Assembly: GCA_028290305.1 (NCBI GenBank)
Contig: JAQGKC010000346.1
Coordinates: 1-64,000 of the forward strand
DNA: 64,000 bases
From: Bradyrhizobium sp.
GTDB lineage: Bacteria > Pseudomonadota > Alphaproteobacteria > Rhizobiales > Xanthobacteraceae
Reading direction: 5' to 3'
In this document: in pieces, positions 17,104 through 25,450 of the stretch
Layout: every line of letters starts with the position of its first letter
Position numbering within the stretch: position 1 is the stretch's first letter
Notes under the pieces: model-generated
Databases searched by the model: none
What the model was told of the DNA's origin: nothing
Seen by the model: only the letters and a program-made list of their open reading frames with translations
Program-made: the position numbers and the translations under genes

Positions 17104-18159
17104 TTGGGCGCTGTGATCGATATTCACACCCATGTTGTGCCTGCGCGGCTGTCCGCGGATCCCGTGCGGGACCGGTTGTGGCCAAGCGTTGAGCTATCGG
17201 CAGACCGTAAGGCGGCGGTGATGATCGGCGGCAAGGTATTCCGCAAGATCGATGCGCGGTCGTGGGATGTCGGGCAGCGCCTGTCGGATATGGCCGATGA
17301 CGGCACCGACATGCAGGTATTGTCGCCGATGCCGGAACTTCTGTCGCACTGGCTGCCTTCGGACGATGCCGAATTCCTTGCTGACGTCATGAACGAGCAG
17401 ATCGCCAGCATGATTGCGCAGGCTCCGCGAAATTTCGCCGGTATCGGAATGGTTTGCGCCCAGGATGTGCCGCGGGCGGTGCGTCAATTGCAAAAGGTCA
17501 AGGCGCTGGGTTTTGCGGGTATCGAAATCGGAACCCACATTAATGGTGTAGCGCTCGGCAACGAGACAATGCATCCGATCTACGAAGCTGCCGAGGCTCT
17601 GAATCTAGGGATTTTCATTCATCCCTTGCACCCGGTAGGTCTGGATCGGATAGGGGCCGGACCGGAATTCGCTGCGACGGCGGCATTTCCGCTGGAGACG
17701 GCGCTCGCGGCGGTATCGCTGCTTTCAGCACAGATCACCGAACGATTTCCGCGGTTGAAGATATTGCTCAGCCATGGCGGCGGGGCGCTGCCCTGGATAT
17801 TGCCCAGAATGGATTTTGGTTGGTCCATCGGCCTGAAAGGCGAGATGAAGACACCTCCGTCCAAGGCCGCTCGTCAATTTTGGTATGATACGATTCTATA
17901 CGATGCGTCGTCGCTGCAGTTTTTAGCCAACGCGGTTGGTCTGGATCACATCGTCGTTGGATCCGATTATCCCTTCGCCATCAGGCAGAAAAGCCCTGGA
18001 GCGTTCGCGAAAGAAGCTCTCGGCAGCGACGCTGTGCTCTCCGAAAACGCATTCGGCTTCCTGGGGCGCGCGCACGACGTGAAAATTCTGGATCGCGGCG
18101 CGCCTTCGGGGCCGAACGACGATCCTCAACGTCCGCGGAAGGACCAGGCCCGTGGTTGA
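17104..18159 (+). CDS. Amidohydrolase-fold decarboxylase, ACMSD family
   Basis: A 351-residue metal-dependent hydrolase of the 2-amino-3-carboxymuconate-semialdehyde decarboxylase type. Zinc ligands are visible: DIHTH at the N-terminus, the His in FIHPLHP, the His in LLSHGGG, and the Asp in VGSDYPF. The TTG at 17104 is preferred because AGGGAG lies at 17091-17096; an ATG at 17062 would sit in the operator repeat. In a meta pathway such enzymes remove the carboxylate from a carboxy-hydroxymuconate semialdehyde, so this suggests the catechol carries a carboxyl group (inference). Confidence 0.78.
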   Translation: MGAVIDIHTHVVPARLSADPVRDRLWPSVELSADRKAAVMIGGKVFRKIDARSWDVGQRLSDMADDGTDMQVLSPMPELLSHWLPSDDAEFLADVMNEQIASMIAQAPRNFAGIGMVCAQDVPRAVRQLQKVKALGFAGIEIGTHINGVALGNETMHPIYEAAEALNLGIFIHPLHPVGLDRIGAGPEFAATAAFPLETALAAVSLLSAQITERFPRLKILLSHGGGALPWILPRMDFGWSIGLKGEMKTPPSKAARQFWYDTILYDASSLQFLANAVGLDHIVVGSDYPFAIRQKSPGAFAKEALGSDAVLSENAFGFLGRAHDVKILDRGAPSGPNDDPQRPRKDQARG

Positions 18160-18631
18160 GTGCCGGTCGCTGCCTCAAATGTGCCTGCTCGGGCCGACGC
18201 CGCCGAGGACACCCGGCCGCAGCGATGCGCATGTGCCGTCGGACGCTGAAAGCGGCGACAGCAAATACGGTCGGATACCTTACGTCTATTTCTATCAGAA
18301 TGGGCGGGACGGCGACGCTACCTTTGGCATGCTGGATATAGAAATCGCGGTGCAGCGCCGCGGCAAGAAGTTTCAGTTCGAGATTTATTGCATCGGCGAT
18401 GGTTATCAAAGCGGGCATGGATCGAGCGATCTCCAGCCGTTGGCAATCGAGTTTCGGGCCGGCTCCCGCACGGCGGCCGTCGCCGAATGGAGATTCCCGA
18501 AAGTCCTCAACGGCCACATGGATCCGCTGACATTTTCGGCCGAAATCGCACTCGACGAAAACGACTTCCGCGAAATCGACATCGTATTTCTCCCATCAGT
18601 GCGCGCCGAGGCGACCATATGCCTGGAGTAG
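18152..18631 (+). CDS. Hypothetical protein between decarboxylase and CoA ligase
   Basis: I do not recognise this 159-residue protein. It is soluble, with a Pro-rich N-terminus and beta-rich middle (YVYFYQNG, GMLDIEIAVQRRG, KFQFEIYCIGDGYQSGHG). The GTG start overlaps the amidohydrolase stop, and its end overlaps the start of the following CoA ligase, which argues for a real coupled gene. The start could also be the ATG at 18179. The role is unknown; an accessory to the acid-activation step is only a guess from position. Confidence 0.5.
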   Translation: MVECRSLPQMCLLGPTPPRTPGRSDAHVPSDAESGDSKYGRIPYVYFYQNGRDGDATFGMLDIEIAVQRRGKKFQFEIYCIGDGYQSGHGSSDLQPLAIEFRAGSRTAAVAEWRFPKVLNGHMDPLTFSAEIALDENDFREIDIVFLPSVRAEATICLE

Positions 18632-20154
18632 AGGAGGTGACCGGCAAGAAGGTCTTGATTGGCGAGCGCTGGACGCGGCGGGAGACGCTGGTCGATGCTG
18701 GCCGTCGCGCGGCGACCGCGCTGGATCAGACCGGCGTGCGTGAAGGCGATGCTATCGCGCTGCTCATCCGGAACGATCCTTGCTACTTCGAGGTCATTCA
18801 AGCTTCCGCTTTGCTTGGCGCGTATGTCGTGCCGCTGAACTGGCACAGCACCCCGGACGAAATTGCGTACATCCTGTCGGACTGCACGCCGCGTGCAATA
18901 ATCGGGCACGGCGATCTAATCGACCGGATCGCAGAGATCATCCCCGCCGGCTTGCCAACCTTCGCCGTTCCCGACTGCGAGGCGGTTGAGCCGCGCACAC
19001 TACCGCTGCGACCACATCACGCAAAGGATTGGGCGTCGTTTCGCGACCAGTTTGCGGCCTGGAGCGCGCACTCGCGGGCTCCACGCGGCACGATGATCTA
19101 CACATCCGGCACAACCGGGCGGCCCAAGGGCGTTCGCCGGGCTGCGATGAATCCTGAGCAGGTGAAAAAGAATGTCGCTCTGCTGCGCGACATATATGGC
19201 ATCGAGGAGGGCATGCGCGCGTTCGTCTGCGGGCCGCTTTATCACGCTTCTCCTGGCGCTTTTGCGCGGCAAGCCTTTCAGTATGCCGATCTGACGGTGC
19301 TTCAGCATAATTTTGAACCCGAGCAACTGCTTCGGACGATCGCTGAACACCGCATTACGCACCTGACGATGGTGCCGACCATGTTCGTGCGCTTGCTTCG
19401 GCTCAGTGAAAGTGTGCGCAAGAGATACGACATCTCATCGATCCGATGGGTTACTCATACCGGCGCGGCATGCCCGCCTGACGTGAAGCGGCAGATGATC
19501 GATTGGTGGGGGCCGGTCATCCACGAGACCTACGGCGCGACTGAAACAGGCCCCGCTGTGGGCTGTGATTCGATCGAGTGGCTTGCGCATCCCGGTACGG
19601 TCGGCCGGCCGATGAGGGGCACGTTGATCAAAATCTACGGCGAAGACCAAAAGGAGGTCGGCGCCGGCGGCATCGGCGAAATCTTCCTTCGCACCGAGGC
19701 TTATTCAGACTTCACCTATCATGGTCGTCCGGATCAGCGACAAGAGATTGACCGGGGAGGATTGGTGACTTGCGGCGACGTCGGATATCTCGACCCGGAC
19801 GGGTTTCTCTACATCTGCGACCGCAAGCGGGACATGGTCATCTCCGGCGGCGTCAATATCTATCCAGTCGAGATCGAAAACATCCTCGTCAATTGTCCGG
19901 GGGTGCGCGATTGCGCTGTGTTTGGCGTTCCGGATGACGAATTCGGCGAAGCTCTGGTCGCAGCGATCGAGGCAGAATCTGCCGCCGAACTCCTCCCAAC
20001 GAACATCACGGCTTTTCTCGAACAGCATCTTGCGCGGTTCAAGGTCCCGAAGCGGTTCGTCTTTGACGACGCGCTGCCGCGGGAGGCAAGCGGCAAGATA
20101 TTCAAGAGAAAGCTGAGAGACCGCTATCTGCAATCGACATCAGCGCGCGCCTAG
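18619..20154 (+). CDS. AMP-forming acyl-CoA synthetase (class I adenylate-forming)
   Basis: A 511-residue ligase activating a carboxylic acid to its CoA thioester through an acyl-AMP. It has the ATP motif YTSGTTGRPKG near residue 155, ETYGATETG as the A5 motif, and the STGDVG-like hinge TCGDVGYLDPDG. The C-terminal catalytic Lys is in PREASGKIFKR. The ATG at 18619 and GTG at 18637 are both possible; upstream in-frame codons lie in the unknown gene. Acid specificity cannot be read, but the context favours an aromatic acid or a pathway intermediate. Confidence 0.85.
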   Translation: MPGVEEVTGKKVLIGERWTRRETLVDAGRRAATALDQTGVREGDAIALLIRNDPCYFEVIQASALLGAYVVPLNWHSTPDEIAYILSDCTPRAIIGHGDLIDRIAEIIPAGLPTFAVPDCEAVEPRTLPLRPHHAKDWASFRDQFAAWSAHSRAPRGTMIYTSGTTGRPKGVRRAAMNPEQVKKNVALLRDIYGIEEGMRAFVCGPLYHASPGAFARQAFQYADLTVLQHNFEPEQLLRTIAEHRITHLTMVPTMFVRLLRLSESVRKRYDISSIRWVTHTGAACPPDVKRQMIDWWGPVIHETYGATETGPAVGCDSIEWLAHPGTVGRPMRGTLIKIYGEDQKEVGAGGIGEIFLRTEAYSDFTYHGRPDQRQEIDRGGLVTCGDVGYLDPDGFLYICDRKRDMVISGGVNIYPVEIENILVNCPGVRDCAVFGVPDDEFGEALVAAIEAESAAELLPTNITAFLEQHLARFKVPKRFVFDDALPREASGKIFKRKLRDRYLQSTSARA

Positions 20155-20186
20155 CCGCTCGCTTCAACCGCCAAAGGGAGATCAAA

Positions 20187-20996
20187 GTGGACTTAACGGG
20201 AAAATTCATCGACGTCGCCGGAACACGCACACGCTATCATGATGTCGGCCGGGGCGAACCTACGATCCTGATCCATGGAGGAGGGCCGGGCGCGTCGGGC
20301 TTGAGCAACTATCGAAAGAATGTCGAACCGCTTGCTGCCAATCGCCGTGTGATCGTGATCGATCTGCCCGGCTTTGGCGAGACAGAAGGCAAGCTCAAGG
20401 ACGGACCGATTTTTGCCGCGATGGGGGACTTTACCCGTGAGTTCATGGACGCGATCGGCGTCGATAGAGCGAGCTTCGTTGGAAATTCGCTTGGCGGCGC
20501 CACGGCCCTGATGGTCGCATTGCGGGCTCCGGACCGGGTGAACCGGTTGGTGTTGATGGGCACGGGCGGCAGCCAGGCGGTCTTCACCCCGATGCCGACC
20601 GAAGGGTTACGCCGAATGGCGACGTTCCACGGCGGTGAAGGGCCAACGCTCAAGAAACTGAAGGGCGTGATCGAGCTGCTCGTGTTCGACTCGTCGTCCA
20701 TCACGGAGGAGCTGATGGCAGAGCGACTGAAGGCGGCGACCAGGCCGGACGTCATCGATATCTTTAAGCGGCCGCCGATGGACATCTGGCGCGAAAACCT
20801 CGCATCCCTCAAACACAAGACGCTTATCGTCTGGGGACGTGACGACCGCGTCGTCCCGCTGGATTCCAGTTTTATCCTTCTGAAGACAATGCCGAATGCG
20901 CAATTGCACGTGTACCCCAAATGCGGCCACTGGGCCCAATGGGAGAAGGCCGAAGAATTCAACGCGTTGGTCGCCGACTTTCTGGACCGGCCATGA
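20187..20996 (+). CDS. Alpha/beta hydrolase, meta-cleavage product (C-C) hydrolase type
   Basis: A 269-residue serine hydrolase. It has the oxyanion-hole motif HGGGPGASG typical of 2-hydroxymuconate-semialdehyde/BphD-type hydrolases. The nucleophile is in GNSLGGAT, the acid in GRDDRVV and the base in CGHWAQWE. It should cleave the C-C bond of a ring-opened vinylogous 1,5-diketone, releasing a 2-hydroxypenta-2,4-dienoate unit. It overlaps the hydratase gene by ATGA. Confidence 0.88.
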   Translation: MDLTGKFIDVAGTRTRYHDVGRGEPTILIHGGGPGASGLSNYRKNVEPLAANRRVIVIDLPGFGETEGKLKDGPIFAAMGDFTREFMDAIGVDRASFVGNSLGGATALMVALRAPDRVNRLVLMGTGGSQAVFTPMPTEGLRRMATFHGGEGPTLKKLKGVIELLVFDSSSITEELMAERLKAATRPDVIDIFKRPPMDIWRENLASLKHKTLIVWGRDDRVVPLDSSFILLKTMPNAQLHVYPKCGHWAQWEKAEEFNALVADFLDRP

Positions 20997-21778
20997 GCGC
21001 CGCGTCGGTCACGAAAAGGCTGGCGGACCGCTTGCAGTCGGCGGAAACCGACTGCGTGCCGATCGATCCAATCGCATCGGAATTCGGCGCAAATGATGTC
21101 CCGGCAGCCTACGCGGTGCAGGCCGAGGTCACGAAACGTGGAATTGCAGCGGGACGACGCCTGGTCGGAAGAAAGATCGGACTGACATCGAAGGCCGTGC
21201 AGCAACAACTTGGCGTCGATCAGCCCGACTACGGGGCCCTGTTCGCCGATATGGAGATTGCGAGCGGCGGGGATGTGCAGATCGCTCGGCTGATCCAGCC
21301 CCGCATCGAGGCCGAGATTGCGCTTGTGCTCGACCGCGAACTTCCGACGCGCGACGTCACGCTCGGCGAATTGATGCGCGCTGTCGCTTATGCCGTGCCG
21401 GCTCTCGAGATCGTCGATAGCCGCATCAGGGACTGGAAGATCACGATCCTCGATACCGTCGCAGACAATGGGTCCAGCGCCCGTTACGTGCTCGGCGCAG
21501 CTCCGAAACGTTTGACCGATATCGACCTTGAGGCCTGCGGGATGGTCATGAACCGCAACGGCACGGTCGTCTCCGTCGGATCGGGGGCGGCGTGCCTGGG
21601 ACATCCTCTCAAGGCGGCGTTGTGGCTGGCGCGGGCAATGTCTGAAGCAGGACAGCCGTTGCGGGCCGGAGATGTCGTACTGACCGGCGCGCTCGGCCCG
21701 GTGTCGCCCGCGACGGCTGGAGAGTTTTACGAAGCCAAAATATCGGGGTTTGCGCCGGTCAGCGTTCGTTTTGTCTAG
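20993..21778 (+). CDS. 2-keto-4-pentenoate hydratase (MhpD/XylJ-like)
   Basis: A 261-residue member of the FAH superfamily. It has GRKIGLTSKAVQQQLGV, the metal-binding EAEIALVL and VPALEIVDSRI motifs, and GSGAACLGHPLKA. It hydrates 2-hydroxypenta-2,4-dienoate to 4-hydroxy-2-oxovalerate. ATG 20993 overlaps the hydrolase stop. The usual next enzymes (4-hydroxy-2-oxovalerate aldolase, acylating acetaldehyde dehydrogenase) are not in this window. Confidence 0.88.
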   Translation: MSAASVTKRLADRLQSAETDCVPIDPIASEFGANDVPAAYAVQAEVTKRGIAAGRRLVGRKIGLTSKAVQQQLGVDQPDYGALFADMEIASGGDVQIARLIQPRIEAEIALVLDRELPTRDVTLGELMRAVAYAVPALEIVDSRIRDWKITILDTVADNGSSARYVLGAAPKRLTDIDLEACGMVMNRNGTVVSVGSGAACLGHPLKAALWLARAMSEAGQPLRAGDVVLTGALGPVSPATAGEFYEAKISGFAPVSVRFV

Positions 21779-21864
21779 CCGGAAGAGGCCAGATAGATTT
21801 TTGCACGATAGATGCGAACCAAAGATCATACTTCAGGACAAAAAATACCTCGGAGGGAAGCGCT

Positions 21865-23100
21865 ATGAGATCAATGACTCGCCGTTCCGCGATTGCCGGA
21901 CTTGGCGTCGCCGCGCTGACGTTGGGCGGCTCAAGAAAGGCCTTGGCCGCAAAAAACTATGGGCCGGGTGTAACGGACACCGAAATCAAGCTCGGCACGA
22001 CCTCGCCGTACAGTGGACCGGCATCGGGCTTTGGAGTTTATGGCCAAGCCCAAACGGCCTATTTCAACATGGTCAACGACCGTGGCGGGATCAATGGCCG
22101 AAAGGTCAATCTGATCTCGCTCGACAATGCCTACAATCCGCCCAAGGCCCTCGAACAAACTCGTAAGCTCGTTGAATCGGACGAGGTCTTCGCGATCGCG
22201 GGAATGCTCGGTACTTCGCCGAATACTGCCACGCAGAAGTATCTCAATAGCAAGAAGATACCAAACCTCTTTCTAACATCCGGCGCAGAACGCTTCAACG
22301 ATCCCACGGAGTATCCCTGGATCATTCCGTTCTATCCGATCTACGTCGCGCAAAGTGCCGCATTCGGGAAGTATATTTTGAAGGAAAAGCCCGACGCAAA
22401 GATCGCGGTCCAGTATCTGAACGACGATCTTGGCAAGGACTTTCTGCGTGGCCTCAAGAAAGGTCTGGGCGACAAAGCTGCCACCCTGATCGTGAAGGAA
22501 GTCAGTCACGAGCTGAGCGAGCCATCGATCGAAAGTCAGGTTGCCGATTGCATGGCGACAGGCGCCGACGTGTTCGTACAGCTCACGGCTTCAAAATTCG
22601 CCGCTCAAGGCATCCGCAAGGTCGCGGCCCTCAACTGGCACCCATTGCATATCGTAAACTCCAATTGCAGTTCGATCGGTGGTACGTTGGCGCCGGCGGG
22701 CCTCGACAACGCGAAGGGCCTGGTTTCCGCCTGGTGGGAGATCAATCCGACCGATCCTGCGGAAGAAAACAATCCCGCCGTCAAAGCATATGCCGAATTT
22801 CTCAAGAAGTATCTGCCGGCGATTCATATCGACGATAACACGGCCATACCCGGTTACAACAACGCGTGGATGATCGAGCAGGTACTCAAGCGGTGTGGGG
22901 AGGATCTAACCCGTGACAACTTGCTGAAACACGCCACTTCGCTGAAGGACGAAAAGCCGCCGCTCTACCTCGATGGAATCGAAGTCCATAATTCGCCCAC
23001 GGACTATCGCTCAGTCCATAATCTTCAGCTCAGTCGCTTTGATGGCAAGCGGTGGGCAGCAATGGGCGGAATGACCGATCTCGACGATATCGCTACCTGA
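21865..23100 (+). CDS. Branched-chain amino-acid/aromatic-type ABC substrate-binding protein (LivK-like)
   Basis: A 411-residue periplasmic type I binding protein with a twin-arginine leader (TRRSAIAGLGVAALTLGG). The mature region (VTDTEIKLGTTSPYSGPASGFG) is characteristic of Liv/HAAT binding proteins, many of which bind aromatic acids in this lineage. No LivHMGF permease or ATPase genes are nearby, so it must use transporter parts encoded elsewhere. A ribosome site (CGGAGGGAAG) precedes ATG 21865. Confidence 0.85.
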   Translation: MRSMTRRSAIAGLGVAALTLGGSRKALAAKNYGPGVTDTEIKLGTTSPYSGPASGFGVYGQAQTAYFNMVNDRGGINGRKVNLISLDNAYNPPKALEQTRKLVESDEVFAIAGMLGTSPNTATQKYLNSKKIPNLFLTSGAERFNDPTEYPWIIPFYPIYVAQSAAFGKYILKEKPDAKIAVQYLNDDLGKDFLRGLKKGLGDKAATLIVKEVSHELSEPSIESQVADCMATGADVFVQLTASKFAAQGIRKVAALNWHPLHIVNSNCSSIGGTLAPAGLDNAKGLVSAWWEINPTDPAEENNPAVKAYAEFLKKYLPAIHIDDNTAIPGYNNAWMIEQVLKRCGEDLTRDNLLKHATSLKDEKPPLYLDGIEVHNSPTDYRSVHNLQLSRFDGKRWAAMGGMTDLDDIAT

Positions 23101-23280
23101 AAAGTGGTCCGTTGGTGCAGCGACGCTCTTTTCGAGCGTGCTGGCCAGTTCGTGAAACGAGGCGAACGATGTCTTCAACAGTAGTCGGCCGCGTTGAGTC
23201 AGACTGACGCGTTGCACTCCAAACGAAGCGGAATAACGAAAGAGGGATGTGAGCTTCACGTCTCCCGGATTCGAGGATGA
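23101..23280 (-). pseudogene. Possible LysR helix-turn-helix remnant
   Basis: The 183-bp spacer contains a minus-strand stretch resembling the end of a LysR HTH: an LFRYSASFGVQRVSLTQRGR-like segment followed by LLL and a helical linker. No helix 1-2 precedes it and no effector domain follows. If the resemblance is real this is a vestige of a deleted regulator. The similarity is short and could be fortuitous. Confidence 0.25.
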
Positions 23281-23283
23281 AGA

Positions 23284-25428
23284 ATGAAAATAGCCAGATC
23301 CATCTACGACGCGGCCGATCTCCGGCGGCTCATCGATCCCAAGGTGGTCGCGATCGTCGGCGCGTCGGAAACGCGGGGATCGTTCGGCGAGCGCACCTTG
23401 TCCAACATGTCCGCATTCAATGGCAGAGTCTTTGCCATCAATCCGAAGTATCAGTCCTTGTTGGGGCGGCCCTGCGTGCCGTCGCTGGAAGACATGCCGG
23501 AGAGTCCCGATTGCGTCGTCCTTTGCGTTGCAAGGCCGATGGTCGAGGACATGATCGAGAGAGCGGGTTCGGTGAAGGCAGGAGGGGTAATCGTCTATGC
23601 GTCGGGATTCGCCGAAACTGCAAAACCGGAGCGCATTGAAGCTCAACAACGCCTGGTCAATCTTGCTCGCCGTACCCGGGTGCGCCTCGTAGGGCCGAAT
23701 TGCGTCGGCCTTGCTAATACACGTTCGGGCGCTGGATTGAACTTCATGCCTGACTATGCCGGCATGGGTCACAAACGCGGTCCAATCGGCATCGTGTCCC
23801 AAAGCGGCGCCTTGGGCTACACGGTGCTGCAGGGCATGGAACGCGGGGTCGGATTTTCGCATTATTTGGCGGCGGGCAACTCGTGCGACGTCGACGTTTG
23901 CGACTTCATCTCTTATTTGGCGGAGGACGATGATACGCGAGCAATCATCTGCCTGTTTGAGGGCGTAAAGGACGGCAGCCGCTTTCTGGCTGCGGCTCGG
24001 AAAGCGCGTGACGCCGGGAAAGCATTGATCGTTTATAAGGCCGGCAATAGCGAGGTCAGCAGCAAGGCTGCGATGTCGCATACGGGGACCATGGTCGGCT
24101 CATCCGTTGCCTACAAGACTGCTTTCGAGGATACCGGCGCGATTGCGGTCGACGATCTTGAAGCGGTGCTGGAAACAGCATCGTTCTTCGCAAAGACGAA
24201 GGCGCCGTCCAGAGGCCGGGGCGTCGGCGTCCTGGCAACGTCAGGAGGCGCCGCGGTCATCTGTGCCGACAAGGCGGAACAGCATGGGGTTGTGCTACCA
24301 GGACTGGAGGCAAAGACATCGAGTGCACTCCACGAGGTCGTTCCGGATTTCGGCTCGGTCGCCAATCCCTCCGATCTCACAGCCGAGGTTCTGAAGACGT
24401 CGGAGACGTTCGGGTTTTGCCTTGATGCCTTCCTGAACGATCCGGGCTTCAGTGTGGTGGTAATGCCGATGATCTTTGCGCATGCATCGTCGAGCGGCGC
24501 ACGTGCCCCGACGATCGTAGATGCCGCCGCCCGAACGGATCGCCCGCTTGCGGTGGTCTGGATGAACGAATGGTATCAGGGACCGGGCAGTGAACTTCTC
24601 GATGCCGATCCAAGGGTTTGCATGTTCCGATCGGCGGATCGCTGTTTTGCAACGTTGCGGGCGTGGTTAGATTGGCATGAACGTCGCGCGCATCGCAAAG
24701 CTGGATTCGAGCGGTGCTCACCTCTCGGCGCGGAACAACAGGCTCGCGCGATCCTTGCTGCGGCCGCTAAATGTGGCGCGGCAATGACCGAGACCGATTC
24801 GAAGAAAGTCCTGGCCTGTTATGGGATCGCCACTCCTCGTGAAATCCTTGCCCGCGATCCCGGAGACGCCGCAACCGCCGCCAGCGAGATCGGGGGGACA
24901 GTAGCGGTCAAGATCGTGTCGTCCGATATCCTCCACAAGACCGAAGTCGGCGGTGTCAGGCTCGGGCTTCGGTCTCCTGAGGAGGTCAGAAGTGCGGCAG
25001 CAGAAATACTAGCGTCGGCGACGCGCCACGCTCCGTCCGCAAAGATCGACGGCATCAGCGTACAGCAGATGGCGCCGCCGGGAGTGGAGATCGTCCTCGG
25101 TATGAAGAACGATCGCCAGTTCGGCCCATTGATTGCGGTCGGGATGGGCGGGATCATGGTCGAAGTGCTTCATGATGCCGCCGTGAGGCTTGCACCGGTG
25201 AACGGTCAGATGGCGATCGAGATGCTTTCCTCACTCAAGGGACACAGATTGCTGACGGGATTTCGCGGCAAGGCTGGCGTGAATCTCGACATGCTGACCG
25301 ATACGATCAGCCGGTTTTCGGAGCTCGCTGAAGATCTAACGGACGTGATCGATCAGATCGACATCAATCCCGTCATCGTCGGAGTAGACGTCGCGATGGC
25401 GGCCGATGCCCTGATCGTGCGCCGATGA
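23284..25428 (+). CDS. ADP-forming acyl-CoA synthetase (fused alpha/beta, NDP-forming)
   Basis: A 714-residue fused ligase. The N-terminal CoA-binding domain (VVAIVGASETRGSFG) is followed by succinyl-CoA-ligase-like domains with the phospho-His loop (MSHTGTMVGSS). An ATP-grasp domain starts near residue 490 (TETDSKKVLACYGI, VAVKIVSSDILHKTEVGGVRLGL in two parts). It interconverts acyl-CoA + ADP + Pi with acid + CoA + ATP. In this cluster it could recover energy from an acyl-CoA product of the thiolase-like step, or activate an acid. Confidence 0.85.
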   Translation: MKIARSIYDAADLRRLIDPKVVAIVGASETRGSFGERTLSNMSAFNGRVFAINPKYQSLLGRPCVPSLEDMPESPDCVVLCVARPMVEDMIERAGSVKAGGVIVYASGFAETAKPERIEAQQRLVNLARRTRVRLVGPNCVGLANTRSGAGLNFMPDYAGMGHKRGPIGIVSQSGALGYTVLQGMERGVGFSHYLAAGNSCDVDVCDFISYLAEDDDTRAIICLFEGVKDGSRFLAAARKARDAGKALIVYKAGNSEVSSKAAMSHTGTMVGSSVAYKTAFEDTGAIAVDDLEAVLETASFFAKTKAPSRGRGVGVLATSGGAAVICADKAEQHGVVLPGLEAKTSSALHEVVPDFGSVANPSDLTAEVLKTSETFGFCLDAFLNDPGFSVVVMPMIFAHASSSGARAPTIVDAAARTDRPLAVVWMNEWYQGPGSELLDADPRVCMFRSADRCFATLRAWLDWHERRAHRKAGFERCSPLGAEQQARAILAAAAKCGAAMTETDSKKVLACYGIATPREILARDPGDAATAASEIGGTVAVKIVSSDILHKTEVGGVRLGLRSPEEVRSAAAEILASATRHAPSAKIDGISVQQMAPPGVEIVLGMKNDRQFGPLIAVGMGGIMVEVLHDAAVRLAPVNGQMAIEMLSSLKGHRLLTGFRGKAGVNLDMLTDTISRFSELAEDLTDVIDQIDINPVIVGVDVAMAADALIVRR

Positions 25429-25450
25429 TTCCGAGGAGCAGGAAAGTGTA

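Noticed and set aside
18388..18618. N-terminal extension of the acyl-CoA synthetase frame
   Set aside because: The extra 77 residues are Arg/Pro-rich, unlike any ligase, and coincide with the unknown protein in another frame.
21812..21819. ATGCGAAC half-site upstream of the LivK-like gene, matching the 17030 repeat
   Set aside because: A single 8-mer is expected about twice by chance in 64 kb on both strands; there is no inverted partner.
20309..21829. 506-codon open frame on the minus strand
   Set aside because: It runs antisense to the hydrolase and hydratase genes, which have clear catalytic motifs; its translation is low-complexity and Arg/Ser-rich with no domain.
23011..24081. 356-codon minus-strand frame overlapping the ADP-forming ligase
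   Set aside because: Most of it is antisense shadow of a well-supported gene; only the spacer part was considered, as a possible LysR remnant.
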